Below, in pieces: positions 43,387 to 53,363 of a stretch of DNA of 64,000 bases (position 1 is its first letter; each line of letters opens with the position of its first letter). Source of the DNA: Blepharisma japonicum (Eukaryota > Ciliophora > Heterotrichea > Heterotrichida > Blepharismidae). Under the pieces are notes generated by a model. It had not been told where the DNA came from. It saw nothing but the letters and a program-made list of their open reading frames with translations, and made no database searches. Position numbers and translations under genes: made by a program. The DNA is taken from the NCBI GenBank assembly GCA_949751835.1, contig CATKHK010000119.1, positions 1-64,000 of the forward strand. The letters are read 5' to 3'.

Positions 43387-45510
43387 ATGGCGCAAACTGC
43401 TTTTGATGGTCAAGAGATTTATTTTTCAGACCAAAACCTCGGGAATGAAGACTTAAATCAGCACAGGATTCAGTTAGATGCCGCAGCAAGGACCTTTAAA
43501 CTATTTCTAAGGGATTGGACCAAAGGAAACTCTTATGTATACAGAGAGCAGCTGGTAAAGAATGCTGCTAGAGGAGAGTTCTACATAGAAGTTGACCTAG
43601 AAGATATCGCAGCATTCGACGAAGGCTTATGTGAACAAATCATAAAAAACCCTACCGCCATGCTTCCAGAGCTCGATAAAAGCGCAACTGAAGTATATAG
43701 AGGACTCCTCGCTAGAGATTACGAGCCACCAACTTTCCAAGTTATGTTCATCTCCAATCAGCGCCCAAAAATGCTAAGAGATCTCAGCTCAGATCTTATG
43801 GGAAAACTTGTAGTCATCCCAGGGATTGTAGTGGCTGCTACTAAGCCTATAGTAAAAGCCACCAAAGTAAAAGCTCAGTGCTCAAAATGCGGGGACGCAA
43901 AAGAATTCGAAGTGCCAGCTGGTTTTTCCAAGTTTTCACTGCCTAGGGTATGTGGAAACATAAATCGTCCTGCAGGTGAAAAGTGTCCGTTGGATTCTTA
44001 TGTGATTATAAGTAGTGAGTGCTCTTTTATCGATCTTCAAACGATCAAAGTTCAAGAAAGACCTGAAGATGTCCCAACTGGAGAAATGCCAAGAACAGTT
44101 TCTGCTTCAGTTGAGCGCTATTTAGTTGACAAAATCTCTCCAGGATCTCGAATTACTTTGATCGCTATTTTTTCAGTCAATGACAGAGGGTCATCTATCT
44201 TAAAAAATTCTTATTTAAGAGGAATTGGCATCATCATCGACAACACAGAGCATGCCCGCTTCAGGAACTTTTATTCAGTTGACGATGAAGAATTATTCCA
44301 TACCATGTCAAGAGACCCAGAAATTTACAACAAAATCTGGAAAAGTATTGCTCCTGCTGTATTTGGCAACGAAGACATCAAAAAAGCAATAGCATGTTTG
44401 CTATTTGGAGGCTCACGAAAGACTTTGCCTGAAGGTATGAAGCTGAGAGGTGATATTAATGTTTTGTTGATTGGTGACCCATCTACAGCTAAAAGTCAAT
44501 TTTTAAAGTTCGTTTCAAGAGTTGCACCTATTGCAGTTTACACTTCAGGAAAAGGGTCAAGTGCATCTGGGCTTACAGCTTCTGTAATAAAAGATGCTGC
44601 ATCAGGAGAATTTCAGCTGGAAGGAGGAGCTATGGTTTTAGCTGATGGAGGAGTTGTGTGTATTGACGAGTTCGATAAAATGAGACCTGACGATCGTGTA
44701 GCAATTCATGAAGCTATGGAACAGCAAACCATTAGTATTGCAAAAGCTGGAATTACTACAATATTGAACTCTAGAACAAGTGTCCTTGCTGCTGCAAACC
44801 CTATTTATGGCTCTTATGACGACTTAAAACAAGCACAAGAACAAATTGAACTACAAAGCACAATTTTGTCAAGATTTGATTGTATTTTCTTAGTAAGAGA
44901 TCTAAGAAATGAAGCTCATGACAGAGAAATGGCAGCTCACGTTGTGAACCTACATATGGGAAATACTATGCATTTAGAAGAAACCAGTGATATAGAAATT
45001 AATGAGCTGAAAAAATACATCGCATATGCCAGATCAAAATGCGTCCCAAGACTTCATGAAGACTCAGCAAAGCTACTTCAAAACTTTTACGTTTCTGATA
45101 GGAAAAAGCAGGCCAATGGTGCTTTCCCTGTAACAGTCAGACAACTTGAAGCAATCATAAGACTTTCTGAATCCATCGCAAAAATGGCTTTAAGTCCTGT
45201 TGTGACAGCAAATCATGTAGAAGAAGCCCATCGACTATTTGAAGTCTCTACAATGAATGCAGCCTCTGCAGGTCTGAGCGCCGCAGGAATTTCAATTCCA
45301 AGAGAAATGGCTGAGCTTGTGATGAAAATTGAAGAAGCCACTCGCCGTAGAGTTGCAATAGGGACTAAAATTACAAAAGCAAGGCTTGAGCAAGAACTTC
45401 TTACAATGTTCACAGACTATAGAGCAGTAGAAATGGCTTTAGTAAACATGATCAAGCGTGAAGAATTTCAACAAAGAGATGGCTGGAAAATGCTAGTCAG
45501 AACCCGCTAA
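43387..45510 (+). CDS. MCM5: DNA replication licensing helicase subunit MCM5
   Basis: 707 residues, ATG to TAA, no TGA in frame. The N-terminus IYFSDQ and IEVDLEDIAAFDEGL are MCM5-like, as are LVVIPGIVVAATKP, a zinc finger (CSKCGD...CGN...KCPLD), and VQERPEDVPTGEMPRTV. The AAA+ core has Walker A GDPSTAKSQ, Walker B VVCIDEFDKM, sensor LAAANP and the arginine finger LSRFD. MCM5 is one of six subunits of the replicative helicase MCM2-7. The winged-helix C-terminus is present (TRRRVAIGTKITKARLEQEL). Confidence 0.97.
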   Translation: MAQTAFDGQEIYFSDQNLGNEDLNQHRIQLDAAARTFKLFLRDWTKGNSYVYREQLVKNAARGEFYIEVDLEDIAAFDEGLCEQIIKNPTAMLPELDKSATEVYRGLLARDYEPPTFQVMFISNQRPKMLRDLSSDLMGKLVVIPGIVVAATKPIVKATKVKAQCSKCGDAKEFEVPAGFSKFSLPRVCGNINRPAGEKCPLDSYVIISSECSFIDLQTIKVQERPEDVPTGEMPRTVSASVERYLVDKISPGSRITLIAIFSVNDRGSSILKNSYLRGIGIIIDNTEHARFRNFYSVDDEELFHTMSRDPEIYNKIWKSIAPAVFGNEDIKKAIACLLFGGSRKTLPEGMKLRGDINVLLIGDPSTAKSQFLKFVSRVAPIAVYTSGKGSSASGLTASVIKDAASGEFQLEGGAMVLADGGVVCIDEFDKMRPDDRVAIHEAMEQQTISIAKAGITTILNSRTSVLAAANPIYGSYDDLKQAQEQIELQSTILSRFDCIFLVRDLRNEAHDREMAAHVVNLHMGNTMHLEETSDIEINELKKYIAYARSKCVPRLHEDSAKLLQNFYVSDRKKQANGAFPVTVRQLEAIIRLSESIAKMALSPVVTANHVEEAHRLFEVSTMNAASAGLSAAGISIPREMAELVMKIEEATRRRVAIGTKITKARLEQELLTMFTDYRAVEMALVNMIKREEFQQRDGWKMLVRTR

Positions 45511-45554
45511 TTAAATTGCATAAAATTAAAGTTTTATATATAACTGATAAAATA

Positions 45555-45914
45555 ATGTCGAGCCTGAGGTCAAATTCAACATATACAAATAGCTCGGCCA
45601 GCAAGTCTGGTATTGGAGTAGCCAAGGATGAACCTTTAAAGCCACCCACAATAGACTACATTGACATGCCCAAAACTCTTTATGACTCTGCCAGAGAAGC
45701 TTGCGAAAATGCAGTGCGGCAATTGAAGAAAGGAGAGAAGAAGCACTATTATAAGTGTGCCAAAATCATCAAAAAGACACTAGAAGAGAGACATAGAGGA
45801 TCTTATAACGTGATCATGGGAAAAGACTTCGGAAGCTTTTTCAGCTATGAAGCAGGGAATTGTGTGCAGTTCTGGATTAACGAGTACTGCTTTTTGATAT
45901 TTAAGCATGGGTAA
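45555..45914 (+). CDS. LC8-type dynein light chain, divergent
   Basis: 119 residues from ATG 45555, the first in-frame ATG after the MCM5 stop 45 bp upstream; the stop is TAA. The C-terminal 85 residues have the LC8 pattern: YIDMPKTLYDSAREACENAV, IIKKTLEERHRGSYNVIMGKDFGSFFSYEAGNCVQFWINEYCFLIFK. A Ser/Thr-rich N-terminal extension of about 34 residues is not in canonical LC8. LC8 dimers bind short linear motifs and act in dynein and axonemal complexes. Divergence at the partner-binding strand suggests a specialised axonemal or cytoplasmic isoform. Confidence 0.9.
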   Translation: MSSLRSNSTYTNSSASKSGIGVAKDEPLKPPTIDYIDMPKTLYDSAREACENAVRQLKKGEKKHYYKCAKIIKKTLEERHRGSYNVIMGKDFGSFFSYEAGNCVQFWINEYCFLIFKHG

Positions 45915-45962
45915 AGTGACTGTTTTTGAATAATTTCATGCATTATTAGTCTATAATAGAAA

Positions 45963-46937
45963 ATGGACGCAGCTCTACAGTGCACTTTGTGTTCAAACCG
46001 GTACAATACAGCAGACCGTATCCCTAGATTCCTTCCTTGTGGCCACACATTTTGTAATTCTTGTTTAATATCAATTCTTGCGCATCCATCTCCTGAATGT
46101 CCAGATGATTCGGTCGCTATCCCATATTCATCTCCAGACCTTCTTCCAAAGAATGTGTTGCTTCTAAAATTAGTTTCTAAAACTAAACAAATTTTATGCA
46201 CTGAACACAAGAAAAAATTGGAATACGTTTGTATGACTGAAAAAATTAAAATTTGCTCCTACTGCGCTTTGCTTGGTGCTCATAAAGATCATGATGTGAA
46301 GCCTTTAGAAGAAATAATGAACGAAGTACATATGAGGGCTAGATGTCTTTTAGACATGCTAGAAATGATGGACCGCACTGAAATCGAAATAGATGGGACT
46401 GTCATGGATTATTTAGAAAAGGTCAATAAAAAGTTCGTGCAGAAAAAGAGCGAAATTGAAGAGAAAATGAAGAAAAAGTTCAAAAAAATCAGGAAATTAA
46501 TTGATGCACTAGAAAAATCATCAATGGAAACAGTTGCGAAAAATATTGAATTTATTGAAAGCGCCATCACTGCAGCAAAAGAGACTCCTAAGAAAATATG
46601 TGCGCAGTCAAGGGAGTGGAAAGATGTTGCAAGAGATGTCCTGGACCTAGTTGATGCAAGATGTGAGGACCCGAACAGTGTGGTTTTTGAAATTTTAGGG
46701 AAGGATACAAATGATTTGCTGAATTTTGGAGAAAAGCTGCTGACTGAGCTGGATGGAGCAAGAGCAATCACAAATCAAAAATTTGATGACATGATTGATA
46801 GTTTGAAAGTAGAGTTTGCTAAAAAGGGAGTTAATAGCTTATGCAAGGTATATCCTTTGAGTACATTCAATTTTAAACAAGAAGAGCCACAAACTGAGTC
46901 ACTAATAGGTCATTCTCCTGACTCAAGTTTAGTTTAA
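45963..46937 (+). CDS. TRIM-like RING/B-box/coiled-coil protein
   Basis: 324 residues, ATG 45963, TAA stop, no TGA needed. A RING-like N-terminus (CTLC, FLPCGHTFCNSC, then ECPDD where the last zinc ligand would be Asp, not Cys) precedes a B-box (CTEHKKKLEYVCMTEKIKICSYCALLGAHKDH). A long coiled coil (about 125-215) and an unassigned C-terminal helical region follow. This RING, B-box, coiled-coil order defines TRIM proteins, many of which are E3 ubiquitin ligases. The altered last RING position may weaken zinc binding. It lies convergently 56 bp from the amidase. Confidence 0.88.
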   Translation: MDAALQCTLCSNRYNTADRIPRFLPCGHTFCNSCLISILAHPSPECPDDSVAIPYSSPDLLPKNVLLLKLVSKTKQILCTEHKKKLEYVCMTEKIKICSYCALLGAHKDHDVKPLEEIMNEVHMRARCLLDMLEMMDRTEIEIDGTVMDYLEKVNKKFVQKKSEIEEKMKKKFKKIRKLIDALEKSSMETVAKNIEFIESAITAAKETPKKICAQSREWKDVARDVLDLVDARCEDPNSVVFEILGKDTNDLLNFGEKLLTELDGARAITNQKFDDMIDSLKVEFAKKGVNSLCKVYPLSTFNFKQEEPQTESLIGHSPDSSLV

Positions 46938-46993
46938 TTAATATAAGGCTATTATTGAGAAAAATAAAAAGTATTCATTTCATTATCTTATGG

Positions 46994-48718
46994 TTAATTG
47001 CCTATTTTTGACTTATCTCTATGGCCCCAAAATGGAATATCCTCCTCAAGCTGTTTCATTACATTTAAGCACATTTCATCTCTAAATGGAGTTGCAATTA
47101 CCTGAACGTTAATTGGCAATCCCTTGCTGTTTTGCATAAGCTTACTCATATACTTTGTTCATTCTTCTTCAGTTTCGTTATAATATTGTTCATCTTCATT
47201 TATATATCCGACAGGCACATTTCCTGCAGGACAATTAAGCAAATTAAAGAACCAAACATAAGCAAAGCCTGGATATAAAAATTCATAAGTGTCATGTAGA
47301 TGTGCAGGAAATGGATAAGGTGCCAAAATAGTATCGATATTTAAGTCAGCAAGCTTTTTAAGAAACTCTTCTTTCATTTTGGTAAGCTTAGTCAGTGTTT
47401 TCACAAAATTGATTCCAGAGTTTAAATTTAATGCTCTCCAATAAAAGGATTCTTTATTTTTAGAAATTCAATTTCTTAGCCTTCCATACCAGGATCTTGC
47501 ATATTGAAATTTACTCTGGTGTCTAAGTACTTCTCCGTTAGGTCTTGCAGCAGAATTATGAAGGATACAAACAATTAACTCATTGATCAAATCAAAATCA
47601 GGAAGATGGATTTCTATTAATTCATGACCTCTTCTTTGAAGTGATTGTTTTGCAATTTCTAAAGCTCTTTCCATTGCAGCTGGTAAAGGTCAATATGAAT
47701 TGCTCCCAACGTAACCAATTTTCAAATTTCTTTTGTTGGTATAGGTTTCTTCTTTCCAAAAAATAGGGATAATTCTTGGATCATTATTAAAAGAAGTATC
47801 AGTGCAGGCAACTTTCATATATAGTGTACAATCATCAACTGATTTTGCTAGAGGACCAAACCCACTTGCTAAGCAAGGAAAAGGGTTTATAAATCCTGAT
47901 GGGGAATGGCTAGAAATTCTAGTGGATGTTGGTCTAAATCCATAAACTCCACAAAAAGAAGCTGGAATTCTAATGCTACCAAATAAATCAGTTCCAAGTC
48001 CTAAAGCACAGCAGCCAAGAGATACTAATGCAGCATCACCTCCGCTCGACCCTCCAGTAGTTCTGTTCTTGTCATATGGATTTAGAGCCCTTATCTGAAT
48101 ATTATTGACAACTTCTAGCGTTGAAAGCCCTTGTGGTACTGAGCCAAGAACATGTACTATAGCGCCTTGTTTTTTTAGTATTTTTACTATTAATGAGCTT
48201 TCGTTTTGGACATTGTTTATAAATTTACAAAGACCAATTGTGCAAGGAAGACCTTTTACTGAAAAGTAGTCCTTCACACTTATAGGGATTCCATGAAGCA
48301 GGCCTCTTTTTTTGCCTGATAATCTTTCCTCATCAAGAATTCTGGCCTTTCTGAGAGCCTTTTCAAAATCTATATTGCTGACTGCACCATGGGGCATTCC
48401 AGCTTTTCTGATTCTATGGATATAAGCTATTAAAATTTCTTCGGAAGTGAATTCTCGGTTATCTAGTCCATTAATAAGTTCTGTAATTGTGGCATTTTCA
48501 ATTCTCTCTGACAGCTCTCTTGGTAGTTCTGGCAAATTTACTGTGCTCATAATAGTCTGTTTAATTCCTTCAAATTTTAACTTCGCATTTCTTATCATTT
48601 GATCATTTTGCTTATTTTTGGCAAGTTGATTTTTGAGTAGCACAAATGAAGTCACTGTTATGGTGCTTAATCCAATGGCTAAAAGTTTAGGGTCTATGCT
48701 TGTAAATTTAGCTTCCAT
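46994..48718 (-). CDS. FAAH-like amidase, membrane-anchored
   Basis: 574 residues, ATG 48718, TAA stop, three TGA Trp codons. An N-terminal hydrophobic segment (about 11-28) suggests membrane attachment as in fatty acid amide hydrolase. The amidase signature is present: catalytic Lys in GIPISVKDYF, cis-Ser in TTGGSSGGDAAL, and nucleophile Ser in GTDLFGSIRIPASFCG. In the last motif the usual Gly-Gly-Ser reads Phe-Gly-Ser, close to the oxyanion hole, which may change substrate range or activity. FAAH enzymes hydrolyse fatty-acid amides. Substrate not inferred. Confidence 0.92.
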
Positions 48719-49361
48719 TTATAAACTTGTATTAGTGAAAAAAGTCTATTATGTCTGTACAAGAAGTATAATAAAAGATTTCCATTTATTAGAGATTTTA
48801 ATGATACTGAAATAGATTAAATTTAATAAAAGTTTAATGTTTTAGAAGGAAAAATTTTAAGAAGCCGAGAAGAAAAAGATTAAAAATTATGCAAAATATT
48901 TTACTAAAAAAATCAAGCTTATTAGCAAGCTTAACCATGCTGTATCTTATTTATAATTATAATTATTATATTAGAATTTAACAATATTTACTTTTTACCT
49001 TTGTTAATCCTTTAATTATAGACACTCTATTTTTAATTATTTTTTTATTAATCTTATATCCCTGACTTAGATTTTTTATAGCGATCCTCTTCTTTTCTAG
49101 CATTCTTTGCTTTTATTTTAATCATTTCAAATTTTATCCTAGACTGAGTAAAATCCTTTAGGCATCAGTAATATCTTTATAGCAAACCTGATAATTTATT
49201 TAATATCTTATTGTATATTTCGCATATATCATTTGCTGATCTTGTTTATATTTATTGAGCTACTCTTGATCAGTACAATTGATAACGCAGCTAAAGCATG
49301 AATTCAACAGCAACAAGCTTCGAGTCAAGTAAATAAGCTTTAGTTTCATATTATAAAAATA
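48719..49361. other. Intergenic stretch with a possible upstream exon
   Basis: AT-rich. The part after about 49260 is open in the frame of the small gene at 49362 if a candidate 15 nt intron (GTAAATAAGCTTTAG, 49329-49343) is removed, giving IDNAAKAW...SSQ upstream, but no start ATG is evident. Nothing else is supported. Confidence 0.4.
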
Positions 49362-49565
49362 ATGAATTGCAAAGAAAAATGCAGTAAATGTATGAGCGCT
49401 ATCACAGACGAAGTTACCTTCTGAATTGAGGTATTTGCGGAATATCTGGGTTGGACTAAAAGTGATTATCATTGGGTCTTTGAGCAGCACGAAGAAGATT
49501 TAAGGGAAAATGCAAGACAAAATGAAATCAAAAGAAGAAGAGCGAAATACTATAAGGAAAATTAA
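49362..49565 (+). CDS. Small acidic/basic protein with CxxxCxxC, uncertain
   Basis: 67 codons from ATG 49362 to TAA, with one TGA Trp in VTFWIEVFAEYLGW. The peptide begins MNCKEKCSKC (a Cys cluster) and ends in a charged helix (DLRENARQNEIKRRR). It may be the last exon of a longer gene, because a candidate 15 nt intron just upstream would extend the frame. The composition is protein-like and it ends 31 bp from the convergent Ku80 stop, matching the tight spacing in this region. No family is recognised. Confidence 0.5.
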
Positions 49566-49596
49566 ATTTATTAGTTAAACTGTTTTATTTTAGAAT

Positions 49597-51646
49597 TTAT
49601 TCAATTTCATCCATAAGTTCATCTGCAGGCTGACTTTGAGACTGTGGAGGCTCAACTTTCACCAGGAATGCGTCAGACTCAGCCTGGTTCACTGTACTTT
49701 TATCATTTTCTCTATCTGTAATTAGCGATATATGATGTGCGACTACTAAGTTCCAGAAATCAGGGTGTATTTGTTGTAGTCTTTTGATTTGCTGTATCAT
49801 AAACAAGTTAAAAGCTTCAAATTCATCTTCGTCCAAACATCCTTGCCTTAGATTCTTCAAACAATTAATAGCTTTTGCATAAGTGTTCCCTTGAAACGCT
49901 TTTTCAACCAGTCTTACAATAAGTTCTTGCATTTGTTTTATCGCAGGGCCGACTCTATCAACTTGTCTATCCTTTAGCAACCTATAAAAATCGTCAACTG
50001 GATTAATTTCAGAAATTTGGTCGCTGAAAGGTTCTGCTATAGGAATGTCATCTCTTGGCTTACCTTCATCTTTAATGATGTCTGCATAGAATTTCTTTTC
50101 CTTTTTGGGGACTTCAATTTCTCTTAAAGCAAACATGCTGGCAAATCTATCACATTCAGCTTTTGCGTTATTGTATAATTCTTGATCAGGAGATAGATAA
50201 TGGGCTATATTTGGGTCAAGAGGAGGCAAAGGCTGATCTGGATTTTCAGCTCGGAAAGTGATACATTGGTAGAAGTATTGCAAGGTTGGGTTAAAGGTGG
50301 AAGATGGCTTTAGAGCTTCTCCATCAGCGTCTAATGATAAAGCATTGATGAAATTTTCAGCTGCAGCGTCTTGTTCTGGTGTTGATTCGACTAAGTCAGC
50401 AAACGAATAGTCTCTGAAGTCTTCTTCTGTAGCCAAATAATTGAGCCATAAGCAGATCAGGTCTGGCTTTATACATGGAGACAAAATGCATAAATGAGGC
50501 TGTGTGTTGTCTCGAGAGACATATCTTACCAGAATTGAATCTTGTCTTTGGTATAAAGCTTGGACAATTGCTGCAAAAGCAGCCTCTTGGTCTTGCTCAG
50601 GTGCTGGTAGCACCATATCGACTCCACTCATATAAAAGTGTCTTGGAACAGCATCTGACGGTAAAAATCCAAGAAGTTTTATACATTTTGGGCATGCAAA
50701 TTTCAATAGATCTTCATCAACTGTGCCTATTGGAACTACAGATTTCCCATAGAAATAAGCTTTTATGATGTCTTCAGGGTCAATCACTGTCCCAGTTGGG
50801 TCATCTTCTAAGGCAGCTTCTCTTGACATCTTAAGTTTTCCTTCATCTGCATTCCTTGAGAAGGGAATAACAGTGGAATGTTTTTTTAAGCTTGGCAGGA
50901 CTTCTTCTTTAGTCTTCCCATATACGCAGACATCAATCCCATAGCCTAAGCCAAAGTCTAGCTGACCCTTATATTTGGTTACCGGATATACTGATCTTTT
51001 CCGAAATTGCTTATAAATTTCCATTGCAGTTTCGCTAGGATATATAGCACCTTGGACACTTTCTATTAACTGGCTGAGGACCTGTCCTGTCTTTTTTTGC
51101 TGATTTGTTTGGTTATGTTTAGCATGCTCACCAAATCCAATAGCGATTACATTGACTCTAATATCTTGTAAATTAATTTGGTCAATGATGTCTTGAAGCT
51201 GGTCAGCAGAATTAGTTGAGCAATTTCCGTCGGTGATAATGAAGAGTCTTTTCTTGAATTTTTTCTTCCCAATGCGATTTGTGATCATGGAGACTGCAAC
51301 TACAATTGCATCTAAAACATCTCCTGAAGCATTGGTAGGTGTTAGGGTGTTCATTAAAAGCATAGAATCCAGGGTGGATACATCAAGCTCTTGTAAGACA
51401 GAAATATTTTCATAGCCGCCATACTGTTCTGCTAGGTCGTTTTCTGTTTCTTCTGATCCTAATACAATTAAGCCAATTTCGTGACTTTTTGCAAGCAGCA
51501 GTTTTTGTTGGATTAAAAGTTTGGTGGCTTCTGCTGCAATAGCAAGTTTTATTTGGCCTTCTTCGCCAAACTGTTCTTTCATGGTTTTGCTGACATCTAT
51601 GATCACAACAATTGCTTCCTAAATAGAAAATTACCTTCCCCGCCAT
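49597..51646 (-). CDS. XRCC5: Ku80 DNA end-binding protein
   Basis: 677 residues in two exons (51635-51646, 49597-51618) with a 16 nt intron after MAGK; splicing gives MAGKEAIVVIIDVSKTM. The protein has a von Willebrand A-like domain (about 5-215; LFIITDGNCS), the Ku core (TKYKGQLDFG, YGKSVVPIG, FLPSDAVPRHFYM, LPPLDPNIAHYLSP) and a helical C-terminal domain. It ends DELMDEIE, resembling the acidic DNA-PKcs-binding tail of animal Ku80. Ku70/80 starts non-homologous end joining. In Paramecium a Ku80 paralogue works with the PiggyMac transposase in programmed DNA elimination; whether this one does is unknown. Confidence 0.95.
51619..51634 (-). other. 16 nt intron in the Ku80 gene
   Basis: GTAATTTTCTATTTAG on the minus strand, phase 0 after codon 4. 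Removal restores the start of the von Willebrand domain. Confidence 0.9.
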
Positions 51647-51712
51647 TTATAATTATTTATCTATCTGTGGGGGAATTAAGCGAATAATTAAGAGAGGGTT
51701 GTTAAATAATTC

Positions 51713-53332
51713 TTAGTTAGTCCCTGGTGTTGCTGGAGGCTGAGGTGCTGGTACACCTAAGTTTGATAAATATTTTATTAAGAACTGGTCTCTTTCAGTC
51801 CAAGATTCCACATTTTCAACTAGATCATGATAATTCAGCTTAGCTACTTTCCAGCCTAGAAGTTCAAGCCACCTGCATTTTATTTCGAATTCATTGGTAA
51901 ACTCATACTTCAGCTTTGGTTCCTTGACAAGCCTGTCATCATATTCATATTTCCCTTTCAGCCAAAAATCAGGAAACGCACACATGAGTGCTACTTTTTG
52001 AGGCATAATTGCGCATTGTACAGATTCATGATTACTATATAGATAAGGGGCAGCACATTTATATTTTAAATGTGAGGAGATCCAAGTTTTAAATCTGTCC
52101 ATATAAACGCATTGATATTCTTCTATATCTTCTATCAGTCGTGGGCCGATAAACAAAAATCCTTTTTTCTCATATTTTTCCATAAATTCTTCTGTTATAA
52201 GTTTTGGGAAAGCTTTATGGATATGGAATTTCATTTTCCTGACATATTGATAATCGTATTCTGTGACATATTTAAGGCTTTCTATATAATTTGTATAAGC
52301 TTTAAGCATTCTTTCATCTTTTGAGTTTACATTGAATAAATAAGTGCTCATCTTCTGCAAGTATTTTTTTTTCATTTCAGGGGTGATCGGGATTTTGCTG
52401 TTTATTTTCTTTTGCAGATCATTTGAAATAGGTTCTCTTAAGCTTAGTGAGCATCCTAAGTCTAGTGCAGAATCAAAGTCTAAGCCGTCAGCTTTTTCAA
52501 GCAGTTTTCCTCTTAAATTGCTGAATAATTTTTCTGTTCCCAAATTGACATTAGTGAATCCTTTTACGACATCAACCAATTGATTGATACTCATCCTGTT
52601 CATTCTTCTTGTCAATATTTCGTCTTCAATAGAATCTGTAAGTGTATGAATTCTGCTTCTCAATTTCACTGGGGCATTGCTCCCTGCAATTCCTCCACAA
52701 ATTGTCGCTAATTGGTCATCTGAAAACTCCGTCAGTTTATTAAGAATTAAAGGAGAAATCGCTTCTAAAAATTTCACACTAATTTCTTGCTGTTTTGGTA
52801 TAATTTTTAGAGGAATTATTTTAGTTTCGTGCCTGAAAGAGTTGGATACCACATATGGAGCAACAGAAATCACGTCTAAGTTTTCTTCAGCTTGCAATTC
52901 TTTTACTAATAGCTGTGCTGCATTTTCATAAAAATCATCGTTTACTGTGCTCCCATAAGCTCCAATAGTAGAGGTTAATTCAATTGCAGTCATATGTGAT
53001 AGCATTTCTTTGGCTTCTGCATCAAGCCACTCGTGCAAAACAGGTCTTCCTAGATAAGTTTCATCAAAATCCTTTGTAGATCTTGTCAGTGAGAATTTTA
53101 GCCTTGCGAATTCTCTTGGCGTGAACTTTGGCTTTTTGTTCAAAACTTCAACTCGAAAATCTTTCCAATATTTCAAATTTGTTTGCCCCTCCACGATGGA
53201 TGCGTTGAAGGCTTTGTCGACGAGGCTTTTTGTGTTGCTTGGGATTTCTACAAACTCAGGCAGCGCATTGATGAAGGCGCCTACAGATTTTAGGTTGAGA
53301 TGCTTAGTCTGGATGATAGACCTCACAGCCAT
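51713..53332 (-). CDS. RAP-domain protein, probably organellar RNA-binding
   Basis: 539 residues, ATG 53332, TAA stop, with no TGA needed. The N-terminus (MAVRSIIQTKHLNLKSVG) is basic and could be a mitochondrial presequence. A helical-repeat middle resembling FAST-kinase-type or OPR-type proteins leads to a C-terminal RAP domain (KCRWLELLGWKVAKLNYHDL followed by RDQFLIKYL). RAP proteins act in mitochondrial or chloroplast RNA processing. It starts 31 bp after the WASHC3 stop. The target RNA is unknown. Confidence 0.78.
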   Translation of the reverse strand: MAVRSIIQTKHLNLKSVGAFINALPEFVEIPSNTKSLVDKAFNASIVEGQTNLKYWKDFRVEVLNKKPKFTPREFARLKFSLTRSTKDFDETYLGRPVLHEWLDAEAKEMLSHMTAIELTSTIGAYGSTVNDDFYENAAQLLVKELQAEENLDVISVAPYVVSNSFRHETKIIPLKIIPKQQEISVKFLEAISPLILNKLTEFSDDQLATICGGIAGSNAPVKLRSRIHTLTDSIEDEILTRRMNRMSINQLVDVVKGFTNVNLGTEKLFSNLRGKLLEKADGLDFDSALDLGCSLSLREPISNDLQKKINSKIPITPEMKKKYLQKMSTYLFNVNSKDERMLKAYTNYIESLKYVTEYDYQYVRKMKFHIHKAFPKLITEEFMEKYEKKGFLFIGPRLIEDIEEYQCVYMDRFKTWISSHLKYKCAAPYLYSNHESVQCAIMPQKVALMCAFPDFWLKGKYEYDDRLVKEPKLKYEFTNEFEIKCRWLELLGWKVAKLNYHDLVENVESWTERDQFLIKYLSNLGVPAPQPPATPGTN

Positions 53333-53363
53333 ATTAATGCAATAAGATTAGGGTTAAAATATA

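Noticed and set aside
45516-45554. N-terminal extension of the LC8-like protein from a non-ATG codon
   Set aside because: It would start at TTG only 5 bp after the MCM5 stop; the first ATG is at 45555.
49260-49490. 76-codon minus-strand frame opposite the small Cys-cluster gene
   Set aside because: The plus-strand frame has the more protein-like composition; the minus frame has no motif.
53290-53363. WASHC3 continuing with TGA as Trp into the RAP-domain gene
   Set aside because: A 16 nt GTA...TAG intron just before gives a natural stop 31 bp from the neighbour, and the extension has no family support.
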